This document shows, in pieces, positions 1 to 6,139 of a DNA stretch of 10,694 bases. How positions within the stretch are numbered: the first letter of the stretch is position 1; every line of letters begins with the position of its first letter. The DNA is taken from positions 1 through 10,694 of the forward strand of contig JASHYD010000099.1 of assembly GCA_030043175.1 (NCBI GenBank), given 5' to 3'. The notes below the pieces were generated by a model. That model was not told the origin of the DNA. It did not search any database and was given only the letters and a program-made list of their open reading frames with translations. Source of the stretch: Xanthobacteraceae bacterium (GTDB lineage: Bacteria; Pseudomonadota; Alphaproteobacteria; Rhizobiales; Xanthobacteraceae). The translations under genes and the position numbers were made by a program.

Positions 1-1300
1 GGTGTGCGAAGCCGACAAGCTGAAGGCCGAGCGGTAGTCCGCCGTCGTCGAGAACTGGTAGCGAGAGCGCCGGGACCCCAAGCATTGAGCCCGGCACAGC
101 AAATACCGGATCGCCCGTGGAGCCGAGACCTGTCGGCGCAGCGCCCGGGGCCGAGAGCGTGATACAGGCGTCGAATTCGTCAGCGAGCGCGTGGTAGATC
201 GCGCGCCGGCGGTCGCGATCCGCGATGTCGCGGCGATAGTCCTCGAGCGTCATGGCCTCGGCCTGCCGGCCGCGAGCAAGCATCGCCTCGCTAAGCTTGC
301 CGGCATCACGCGCCCGGTAGGTGTTGATGGGCCAGCGCGATTCCCAGGCGTTAATGGCAATCGAAAGTTCGCGCGTGCCGCGAATGGCGGTCTCGACAGC
401 GGCGACCCGGTCATGATCGCGGCGACCGACAACCTCGATGCCGGCAGCCCTCAGCTTGGCAAGGGCCCCGTCCAACGCTCGTCTGGCGGCTTCGGTTGCA
501 ATTATCCATCTGTCGGTTTCGAGAACCGCGAGCTTGCGCGGTCTCTCAGCTGCCGGCGGCGTTGCCGGACCGTAGAGGCCTGGAAAGCCCGCATCGCCGC
601 CGGCGCGTTGCGCGATCTCGTAGGCGACCTGCCATGCCTCCGGCAGGCTTGCGGCGAGCGGCCCATGCACGCTCTGGGATAGGCCATCATAGCTGCCGCC
701 GCGATTGACGGCGCCGACCGTGGGCTTGAAGCCGAAGCAGCCGCAGAAGCTCGCCGGCCGCAGGATCGAGCCGAGGACCTGGGTGCCGAGCCCCACGCTG
801 ATGGCGCCGACCGCCACCGCGGCAGCCGAACCGCTGCTTGAGCCGCCGGGAGTGCGCCCGGTGTCCCAGGGATTGCGGGTGCCGCGCGGCTCGGTGGCGG
901 CGAACTCCGTCGTCACCGTCTTGCCGATAATCACGGCGCCTGCTTCGCGCAGCGCCGCGACGCTTGCGGCGTCCCGCTCGCTGCGGAATCCTTCAAACAG
1001 CGGCGAGCCGTTTTGAGTCGGCATATCGATCGTCTCGATGATGTCTTTGATCCCGATCGGCATGCCGTCAATCGCCGAAAGCGGTTTGCCGGCGCGCCAG
1101 CGCTTCGCCGACTCATCAGCGGCCGCACGGCCTGCAGCGAGGTTGAGGGTCACGAAGGCGCCGATCGTTGGTTCCCAGGCATCGAGTGCCGCCAGGCAGC
1201 GCTCCAGAAACGCGCGCGGCGAGTCCTCGCCGATGGCGAATTTTCTCGTCGCCGGAACATAGGGCCGCATCACCGGCGTCGCGATCTCGGGCGCGTTCAT
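1..1300 (-). CDS. Amidase signature-family hydrolase (amidase 1), C-terminus outside the window
   Basis: Reading from the ATG at 1300 gives about 433 codons with no stop, so the gene is cut by the left edge. The product belongs to the amidase signature family (Ser-cis-Ser-Lys hydrolases; GatA, AtzF and fatty-acid amide hydrolase relatives), which cleave C-N amide bonds, usually in the cytoplasm. Visible motifs are GIKD with the catalytic Lys at residue 85, PGGSSSG at 151-157 with the cis-Ser at 154, and GTQVLGSILRPAS at 172-184 with the nucleophile Ser at 178. The 24-residue spacing between the two serines matches the family. The last visible stretch (LPLGLQLVGF) is the conserved region near the family C-terminus, so only a few dozen residues should be missing. 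The start overlaps the cupin stop as ATGA and has only a weak ribosome site (AAGAAG), which suggests translational coupling. No signal peptide is seen. The substrate cannot be told from sequence; a GatA role is unlikely because no gatB/gatC is adjacent. Confidence 0.93.
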   Translation of the reverse strand, partial: MNAPEIATPVMRPYVPATRKFAIGEDSPRAFLERCLAALDAWEPTIGAFVTLNLAAGRAAADESAKRWRAGKPLSAIDGMPIGIKDIIETIDMPTQNGSPLFEGFRSERDAASVAALREAGAVIIGKTVTTEFAATEPRGTRNPWDTGRTPGGSSSGSAAAVAVGAISVGLGTQVLGSILRPASFCGCFGFKPTVGAVNRGGSYDGLSQSVHGPLAASLPEAWQVAYEIAQRAGGDAGFPGLYGPATPPAAERPRKLAVLETDRWIIATEAARRALDGALAKLRAAGIEVVGRRDHDRVAAVETAIRGTRELSIAINAWESRWPINTYRARDAGKLSEAMLARGRQAEAMTLEDYRRDIADRDRRRAIYHALADEFDACITLSAPGAAPTGLGSTGDPVFAVPGSMLGVPALSLPVLDDGGLPLGLQLVGFAH

Positions 1301-1689
1301 GGCAACTTCTTGCTCTCGTCGTAATAGTGGATCTCGAACAGCATGCAGCCAGCCTCTGATTTGAACGGGCCGTGGTGGACGCCGGGCGGACGGCACGCAT
1401 AGGTAGGCGCGTGAAACGGCTCGCCGCCGTTGCCCTCAGCGTCATTGCCGACGATGAGGTCGCCCGACATCAGGTACACCTCTTCCCAGTGATCATGAAC
1501 GAAAGGGGCGGTGGTGTAGACGCCGGGTTCGAACTTCAACAGCCGAGACCGGCTTCCCATCTGTCGGATCTCGTCGAGGTCGCTCGCCAGAACCTTCTGC
1601 TTGATGCCGGCCGGATAGCCAGCCGGTGTGTGCCAGCCGTCGCTCATGTCGACGGGGTGGAATTCGAGATGCGGCTTGTTCATCGGCAT
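1297..1689 (-). CDS. Small single-domain cupin protein
   Basis: This 130-residue protein has a single cupin barrel. Cupin motif 1 is at residues 65-77 (HDHWEEVYLMSGD), giving likely metal ligands His65, His67 and Glu70. Motif 2 lies around PPGVHHGPF (101-109), giving the fourth ligand, His105 or His106. The length and the HxHxxE spacing resemble the short ChrR-like cupins found beside catabolic genes. Such proteins bind a metal and act as dioxygenases, isomerases or small-molecule sensors; which applies here is unknown. The start at 1689 is preceded by a perfect AGGAGG six bases upstream, preferred over the in-frame ATG at 1683. It sits 24 bp after the DUF2848 gene, and its TGA overlaps the ATG of amidase 1, so the three form one transcription unit. 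The context suggests it acts on or senses the same substrate as its neighbours, but that is inference. Confidence 0.87.
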   Translation of the reverse strand: MPMNKPHLEFHPVDMSDGWHTPAGYPAGIKQKVLASDLDEIRQMGSRSRLLKFEPGVYTTAPFVHDHWEEVYLMSGDLIVGNDAEGNGGEPFHAPTYACRPPGVHHGPFKSEAGCMLFEIHYYDESKKLP

Positions 1690-1695
1690 GGCCGG

Positions 1696-1701
1696 CCTCC
1701 T
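1696..1701 (-). promoter_or_regulatory. Strong ribosome binding site of the cupin gene
   Basis: The minus strand reads AGGAGG, then six bases, then the ATG at 1689. It is the strongest Shine-Dalgarno site of the operon and fixes the cupin start at the first of two closely spaced in-frame ATGs. Confidence 0.8.
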
Positions 1702-1713
1702 GACAATGTCGAC

Positions 1714-2430
1714 TCAGCCCAGCACCGGCAGGATGCGGACCGAATAAGCATGGGCGATTGAGCGTCCCACAACCGGGTCTTCGATCTCGAATTCGAAGCG
1801 CTCAGTTGGCCGAACGCCGCCGCGTGCCGCGAGCGTGCCGCAGAACAGCAGCGTGTTTTCCGGCAACTGCCCGCCGCCGTCCCTCGTCCCCCCTCGGGGG
1901 ATGGGGCAGCGCCCGATCAGGTCGAGCGGCGCAAGCATCGCTGCGACCGACCCCTCCTGGTAGAGTTTACGCTCACCGTTCTCGATCACGTGGGCCCGCA
2001 GCATGAGTCGATCCCAATGCGGCGCCACATCGTCGAAAGCCCAGAATACTGGAGCTACCGGCTTGTCGCACATCTGCTTGGAGACGCTAACGCCATAGGT
2101 TTCCACCAGGCGGTCGGTATGATCGGAGCCGGCGCCGACCCATAGGCGCCCGCCGTGTTGCAGGAGCACGAACTCGACCTCCCCGCCGGAGTGCGCGCCC
2201 ACCGCCTCGATCTCGGTCGCCGTGGTGAGTCGCAGCGCCGATACGCGGTAAAAGATCGGCGTCGTAGCCGGGCGCTTCACGCCCAAAGCCTCAAGTTCCT
2301 TGATGTGCTTCTCGACTGCCGCAGCATCGCGCCCGGTCCAGCCGGCCACGATCGCATCGTCGATGCCGACCTCACCGGCCATCGCGGGGGCGCGGCCTTG
2401 CAGCGTGAGACATAACGTCTGGCGGGCCAC
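1714..2430 (-). CDS. DUF2848 family protein
   Basis: The 238-residue product is recognised as DUF2848 from its layout: VAGWTGRD (28-35) near the N-terminus, SGGEVEFVLL (81-90), GSDHTDR (101-107), SKQMCDKPV (117-125), and an FCGTLAARGG motif (196-205) near the C-terminus. I recall the family as having no characterised function and resembling the fumarylacetoacetate hydrolase fold; the Glu-Val-Glu and Asp-His-Thr-Asp motifs could bind metal or substrate, but this is inference. No signal peptide or membrane segment is visible, so it is probably cytoplasmic. The start is GTG at 2430, supported by AAGGGGAG five bases upstream. It is the first gene of the unit DUF2848-cupin-amidase 1. A role in hydrolysing or isomerising a carboxylate or keto-acid tied to the amidase reaction is plausible but unproven. 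Residues 176-190 (PIPRGGTRDGGGQLP) look like a glycine-rich loop slightly longer than I would expect. Confidence 0.87.
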   Translation of the reverse strand: MARQTLCLTLQGRAPAMAGEVGIDDAIVAGWTGRDAAAVEKHIKELEALGVKRPATTPIFYRVSALRLTTATEIEAVGAHSGGEVEFVLLQHGGRLWVGAGSDHTDRLVETYGVSVSKQMCDKPVAPVFWAFDDVAPHWDRLMLRAHVIENGERKLYQEGSVAAMLAPLDLIGRCPIPRGGTRDGGGQLPENTLLFCGTLAARGGVRPTERFEFEIEDPVVGRSIAHAYSVRILPVLG

Positions 2431-2721
2431 GGAAACTCCCCTTCGGGATTGGCTGGAAGGCTCCAGAGTAGCAACCCCTGCAGTCGCCCCGCACCGCTAA
2501 AAACGCGTCATGCCGGCACCTTCTCCGGGTTCTGCGTCCGCCGGCAAGGGGTCGACCACCAGGGTCGCCCTGAACATCTTTAGTTGGCACGAATCCCATG
2601 CGGCAAGCAAATTCTAGCCGGGCGGAAGCGCACTACAAATCCGGCCCGAAGCGGCCCAGAGTTGCACAACGTGGAGGAAGCGAGTTGGGTCGAACCGGTT
2701 AATCAGGCTGTCGTTTCGTTT

Positions 2722-2750
2722 TTGACGCAAAGACCCGATCGCGCCATTTA
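2722..2750 (+). promoter_or_regulatory. Weak candidate sigma70-type promoter for amidase 2-pyrD
   Basis: TTGACG (2722-2727) is followed after 17 bp by CATTTA (2745-2750). The -35 is good but the -10 matches the consensus poorly. It would give an untranslated leader of about 60 bases before the ATG at 2818. Alphaproteobacterial promoters often deviate, so this is only a suggestion. Confidence 0.2.
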
Positions 2751-2803
2751 GGGCCAGACGTGTTAACGATGTCGCTTGACTGTTCGCCCCAACATCGTCT
2801 GGT

Positions 2804-2808
2804 GGAGG
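2804..2808 (+). promoter_or_regulatory. Ribosome binding site fixing the amidase 2 start
   Basis: GGAGG lies nine bases before the ATG at 2818. This favours that ATG over an in-frame TTG at 2776, which would add 14 residues not typical of the family and has no comparable site upstream. Confidence 0.75.
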
Positions 2809-2817
2809 TCTTTCAAT

Positions 2818-4170
2818 ATGCGCACGCTTTCGCAATCGGCGCACGATTTGGCGACCGGGACATCGAGCCGGCTGCTGGTCGAGGATTGCTTGGCACGCAT
2901 CGGGGACGCCACCGGAGAAGGCCGACGGACTTTCCTCAAAGTGCACGCGGAGCAGGCGCGCGCGGCGGCCGATTATATCGATACCTTGCGCCAGCATGGA
3001 GCGGCGCCCTCGCGGTTTGCCGGCATCCCGGTCTCGATCAAGGACCTGTTCGACATCGCCGGCGACGTCACCACAGCCGGGTCGGTTGCGTTGTGCGACG
3101 CTCCGGCTGCCAAGCGCGACGCGGCCGTGGTCGCCCGCCTGCGGGCCGCCGGCTTCATCCCGATCGGTCGCACCAACATGACGGAATTCGCATACTCCGG
3201 CGTTGGTCTCAACCCGCATTACGGCACGCCTTGTAACCCCTACGATCGAGCCACCGGACGCATCCCGGGCGGCTCCTCGTCAGGAGCTGCGGTGTCGGTG
3301 GCGGACGGCATGGCGGTTGCGGCGCTCGGTACCGACACCGGCGGGTCCTGCCGCATCCCGGCGGCGCTCTGCGGCATCGTCGGCTGCAAGCCCACCGCCA
3401 GGCGGATCCCCACCGACGGCGTGCTGCCGTTGTCTTTTACGCTGGATTCGGTCGGACCGCTGGCATCGAGGGTTGCCTGCTGCGCCGTGCTCGATGCCAT
3501 CATGGCGGGCGAAGAGCCTGATGATCTCCCGCCGTATCGGGTTGACGGACTGCGGCTTGCGGCGCCACAAAACGTGGTGCTCGACGGCATGGACCAGGCA
3601 GTTGCGACTGCTTATGCGGACGCCGTGTCCCGGCTGGCAAAAGCCGGGACCAAGATCGTCGATTTGCCGCTTGCCGAGTTCAGCGATATCGCCACTCTCA
3701 ATCGCTATGGCGGTTTTGCGGCGTCCGAAGCCTATGCGTGGCATCGGCGCCTGATTGAGACCAGGGGCAGCATGTACGATCCGCGGGTGCTGGTGCGCAT
3801 GATGCGTGGGAAGGACCAGGACGCGTCTCACTACATCGAGCTCATCCGCGCCCGTGCCGACCTGATCGGTCGCATCGCCGCAATTTCCGGCTACTACGAC
3901 GCGCTTATCATGCCGACCGTCCCGATCATCGCGCCGCCGCTCGCCTGGCTCGAGGCCGAAGAGCAGTTCCGCGCCGTTAACCTTTTGGTGCTTCGCAACA
4001 CCACGATCGCCAATGTGCTCGATCGCTGCGCGATCTCGATACCGTGTCATCGCCACGGCGACGCGCCGGTCGGGCTGATGCTGGTCGGCGAACACGGCGC
4101 CGACCGCCGGCTGTTTGCAATCGCTGCCGCGGTGGAGAAAATCGTGTCCCCAGAATTGAGCGAATCGTAA
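2818..4170 (+). CDS. Amidase signature-family hydrolase (amidase 2)
   Basis: The 450-residue product is a complete amidase signature enzyme. Counting from the ATG at 2818, the catalytic Lys is residue 75 in VSIKDLFD, the cis-Ser is 153 in PGGSSSG, and the nucleophile Ser is 177 in GTDTGGSCRIPAALCG. The 24-residue serine spacing is canonical. The C-terminal part carries IMPTVPIIAPP (361-371) and PVGLMLVGE, typical of GatA-like amidases. It is not a close copy of amidase 1: the motifs differ (GTDTGGSCRIPA against GTQVLGSILRPA) and alignment outside them looks poor. No signal peptide is seen. Its stop overlaps the pyrD start as TAATG, so the two are co-transcribed. GatA proper is unlikely because gatB and gatC are absent. 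The substrate is unknown; a link to pyrimidine or ureido compounds is suggested only by the neighbour. Confidence 0.92.
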   Translation: MRTLSQSAHDLATGTSSRLLVEDCLARIGDATGEGRRTFLKVHAEQARAAADYIDTLRQHGAAPSRFAGIPVSIKDLFDIAGDVTTAGSVALCDAPAAKRDAAVVARLRAAGFIPIGRTNMTEFAYSGVGLNPHYGTPCNPYDRATGRIPGGSSSGAAVSVADGMAVAALGTDTGGSCRIPAALCGIVGCKPTARRIPTDGVLPLSFTLDSVGPLASRVACCAVLDAIMAGEEPDDLPPYRVDGLRLAAPQNVVLDGMDQAVATAYADAVSRLAKAGTKIVDLPLAEFSDIATLNRYGGFAASEAYAWHRRLIETRGSMYDPRVLVRMMRGKDQDASHYIELIRARADLIGRIAAISGYYDALIMPTVPIIAPPLAWLEAEEQFRAVNLLVLRNTTIANVLDRCAISIPCHRHGDAPVGLMLVGEHGADRRLFAIAAAVEKIVSPELSES

Positions 4171-5267
4171 TGGGCGATCTGCTGTTCAGGCTGGCGCGAC
4201 CGGCGCTGTTTTTCCTCGACCCAGAACGCGCCCACGGCGTCAGCATGTGGGCGCTCAAGCTCGGCTTCGCCCGCACCATGCCGCATCGACCCGACGACCC
4301 GATCCTTGCCACCAAGGTGTGGAATCTCTCGTTTCCCAACCCGATTGGCCTTGCGGCGGGGTTCGACAAAGATGCGGAGGTCTGTGACGCCGCGCTCGGG
4401 CTCGGCTTCGGCTTTGTCGAAGCCGGAACCGTCACGCCGCGACCTCAGCCCGGCAACTCCGGCCAACGGCTCTATCGTCTGATCGAGGACGAGGCGGTGA
4501 TCAACCGCTTCGGCTTTAACAGTCGCGCCCTGGGTCCGTTCACTGCAAATCTCGCCCGCCGCCGCGCCCGCCCCGGCATCGTCGGAGCCAATGTGGGAAA
4601 AAATCGCGACACCGCCGATGGCGCCGCGGACTACATCGCCGGGATCGAGGCGATCGGGGCTCTCGCGGATTATCTGGTCATCAACATTTCCTCACCGAAC
4701 ACCCCGGGCTTGCGGGCCCTGCAGGCGCGTGAACAGATCGAGGCATTGCTGGCCCGCGTGCAGGAGCTTCGGCCACGCCGAACCGCCGGCTTGCGCCCGC
4801 CGCTTCTGGCGAAGGTCGGGCCCGATCTCGACGAGACCGAGTTGCGCGACATCGCACAGGTCGCGCTCGCGACTGGAATCGACGGCCTCGTCGTCGGCAA
4901 CACCACGACCGCCCGGCCTGCGACCTTGAAGAGCCCCGATCGCAATGCTCCGGGCGGGTTATCCGGCAAACCGCTGTTCGCACCCTCGACCGCATGCCTG
5001 GCCGCCATGTACCGGTTCACCGAAGGCCGCATTCCGATCGTCGGATGCGGCGGAGTAGGCAGCGGCGCGGATGCCTATGCAAAAATCCGCGCCGGCGCTT
5101 GCCTGGTCCAGCTCTATTCAGCGCTGGTATTCCATGGTCCAGGGCTGGTCAGGCGGATCAAGAACGAACTTGCCGCATTATTGCACCGGGACGGATTTTC
5201 ATCCGTAGCTGATGCGGTCGGGGCGGATCGGCGGTTGAGTTCGTCTGCGTTAGCTCGCGACGGATAG
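4170..5267 (+). CDS. pyrD: Dihydroorotate dehydrogenase (quinone), class 2
   Basis: The 365-residue product oxidises dihydroorotate to orotate, the fourth step of de novo UMP synthesis, passing electrons through FMN to membrane quinone. Class 2 features are clear: an N-terminal helical segment (residues 1-30, LLFRLARPALFFLDPERAHG) for membrane and quinone contact, LAAGFDKD (61-68, Lys67), GTVTPRPQPGN (86-96), INISSPNTPGL (171-181) with the catalytic Ser175, AKVGPDL with Lys215, NTTT (244-247), and GCGGVGSGADA and LVQLYSALVF for the FMN phosphate region. Length matches the family. The ATG at 4170 overlaps the amidase 2 stop (TAATG); there is no good ribosome site of its own, so translational re-initiation is likely. 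A longer in-frame start at 4044 lies inside amidase 2 and is rejected. The usual NRxGFNN motif reads NRFGFNS (112-118), a change at a normally conserved Asn. Confidence 0.97.
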   Translation: MGDLLFRLARPALFFLDPERAHGVSMWALKLGFARTMPHRPDDPILATKVWNLSFPNPIGLAAGFDKDAEVCDAALGLGFGFVEAGTVTPRPQPGNSGQRLYRLIEDEAVINRFGFNSRALGPFTANLARRRARPGIVGANVGKNRDTADGAADYIAGIEAIGALADYLVINISSPNTPGLRALQAREQIEALLARVQELRPRRTAGLRPPLLAKVGPDLDETELRDIAQVALATGIDGLVVGNTTTARPATLKSPDRNAPGGLSGKPLFAPSTACLAAMYRFTEGRIPIVGCGGVGSGADAYAKIRAGACLVQLYSALVFHGPGLVRRIKNELAALLHRDGFSSVADAVGADRRLSSSALARDG

Positions 5268-5474
5268 GGACCGGCTGCGAATCGGAGTCCTCACTTCAGC
5301 ATCTTTTAAAGATTTTGCAGCCGTACGATCGGATCATTTTCCGTCGGGCAATTCAAGTGGTATCGCGTCCACTCTTCTCTGCACTCAGGCCGCCACTGGT
5401 GGACACCTGAAGTTCACCCTTACCGGGTCAACGCTGATTGCGTTTGAGGACGTGCCATTGTGCGCCGTTGAATG
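5268..5474. other. Intergenic DNA between pyrD and the IS remnant
   Basis: About 207 bp without a supportable gene. Just after pyrD, ATCTTTTAAAGAT (around 5300-5312) forms a small AT-rich inverted repeat, not a convincing rho-independent terminator. The segment nearer 5400-5474 follows the point where TnpB similarity stops, and may be flanking DNA joined after a deletion. Confidence 0.4.
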
Positions 5475-5579
5475 ATTCCAGACGAAGTTGACCGCGTGCG
5501 CGGCAGCCTCGAGCCTCTTTCCCGACGTCTTATCCTTGACGCGGAAGGTTTCGAGGGGAAGCTTGACTTCGTCGGCCAT
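5475..5579 (-). pseudogene. tnpB: TnpB-like protein, N-terminal fragment only
   Basis: From the ATG at 5579 the frame encodes 35 residues that match the N-terminal start of IS605-type TnpB proteins: ETFRVKDKTSG (residues 10-20) followed by AAAHAVNFVWN (25-35), the conserved beginning of the wedge region. After NFVWN the reading frame continues 29 codons to a stop at 5385 with no TnpB character. Full TnpB proteins are about 350-450 residues and carry RuvC acidic residues and a zinc-finger near the C-terminus; none are present here. TnpB is an RNA-guided nuclease that maintains these elements, and this fragment cannot have that activity. The break at about 5474 is the likely deletion or rearrangement point. 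Confidence 0.72.
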
Positions 5580-5607
5580 GACGATGCACGTAGTTATTAT
5601 GTCCCAG

Positions 5608-6008
5608 ATGTCAACTTCAACAAGCTTTTCCACTGCGTTTATGCCCTGTCGTATCACTTGGTTCTCGCAATCAAGTATCGCCGCAAGTGCATCACGCGGC
5701 CAATGCTGACGCGCCTTCGCGAGATCACCGAACAGCGGTGGAGAGATTGGCTGGAGCGCTGGTCGAGTTTAAAGGTGAGTCGGACCGCATCCACATTTTG
5801 ATGTCTCCCGCCACATCTCGACCTGTCCCGCTTCATCAACAACCTCAAGACGACCAGTTCACGGCTGATCCGTCGTGACGTTTCCGATCACCTCAAGCGC
5901 GTCTATCGCAAGCCGGTGTTTTGGTCGCGCTCGTACTGCATCATGTCGTGCGGCGGAGCCCCGTTGTCGATCATCAAACAATACATCGAACAGCAAGTCC
6001 GCCGGGGC
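5608..6008 (+). pseudogene. tnpA: TnpA Y1 transposase of the IS200/IS605 family, frameshifted
   Basis: Similarity begins near CVYALSYHLVLAIKYRRKC, the typical TnpA start, in the frame through 5634. Around 5745-5755 it moves to another frame (LVEFKGESDRIHILMSP), and at about 5800-5812 it returns to the first (DLSRFINNLKTTSSRLIRR, then YRKPVFWSRSYCIMSCGG). So at least two indels interrupt the gene. The HUH motif that holds the catalytic metal should read His-hydrophobic-His, but here it reads Arg-Ile-His (codons about 5780-5790), so one ligand is lost. The motif with the catalytic Tyr, IKQYIEQQ, survives near 5972-5995. Downstream the frame continues without a normal C-terminus. The start is uncertain: ATG at 5608 is in a third frame, which may mean another indel. 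TnpA would excise and insert single-stranded element DNA; this copy is inactive. Confidence 0.82.
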
Positions 6009-6139
6009 GCCTTTCACGGCCAGCCAAGCGCAAGCGCTCCGGCTGAAGCACCAGGCGACGAACCGGTAGAAACTACGCGATTGAGGTGTCGTCCTGCGCC
6101 GCCCCTGATCCCATCCGCTGGAGCACCGTCTCTGGGGCG

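Larger units (their letters stand above)
2431..2817. other. Divergent intergenic region between the DUF2848 operon and amidase 2
   Basis: This 387-bp stretch holds no ORF I would defend as a gene. It must carry the promoter of the minus-strand operon and probably that of amidase 2. On the minus strand, TACTCT lies about 35-40 bp upstream of the GTG and could be a -10 element, but no good -35 accompanies it. On the plus strand, TTGACG at 2722-2727 is a fair -35, with a poor -10 (CATTTA, 2745-2750) 17 bp later. A short inverted repeat, CAGGG-TCG-CCCTG, lies at 2560-2572 and could be an operator half or chance. The part around 2640-2760 is less GC-rich than the flanking genes, as expected for regulatory DNA. 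Confidence 0.55.
5475..6008. mobile_element. Decayed IS200/IS605-type insertion sequence remnant
   Basis: This stretch carries two divergent pieces of an IS200/IS605-type element: the N-terminus of a TnpB-like protein on the minus strand and a frameshifted TnpA on the plus strand. The layout, with tnpB and tnpA reading away from each other over a short gap near 5580-5610, is known in the IS605 group. Most of tnpB is missing, so the left end and the guide-RNA-producing end of the element are gone. I could not identify the terminal hairpins, so the outer limits are approximate. Confidence 0.75.

Noticed and set aside
191..1016. Several plus-strand ORFs at the left edge
   Set aside because: They are shadows of amidase 1, which reads through the whole stretch on the minus strand without a stop and shows all family motifs.
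2776..2817. TTG start for amidase 2
   Set aside because: The ATG at 2818 has GGAGG at proper spacing, and the extra 14 residues do not look like the family N-terminus.
3280..4095. Minus-strand ORF (271 codons) within amidase 2
   Set aside because: Antisense to an enzyme with an intact catalytic triad; no motifs and no ribosome site that I could support.
4044..4169. Longer PyrD start inside amidase 2
   Set aside because: The added 42 residues are basic and low in complexity and are absent from PyrD proteins. The ATG at 4170 gives the normal 365-residue length and N-terminal helix.
5580..5607. Possible guide RNA or terminal hairpin for the TnpB element
   Set aside because: The guide RNA of TnpB comes from the 3' end of tnpB and the element's right end, which is deleted here; no convincing hairpin was seen.
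5472..5801. Intact 109-codon protein on the plus strand in the IS remnant
   Set aside because: The first 45 or so codons are antisense to the TnpB fragment and the remainder is TnpA that leaves its frame before the HUH motif, so it is not a real independent gene.
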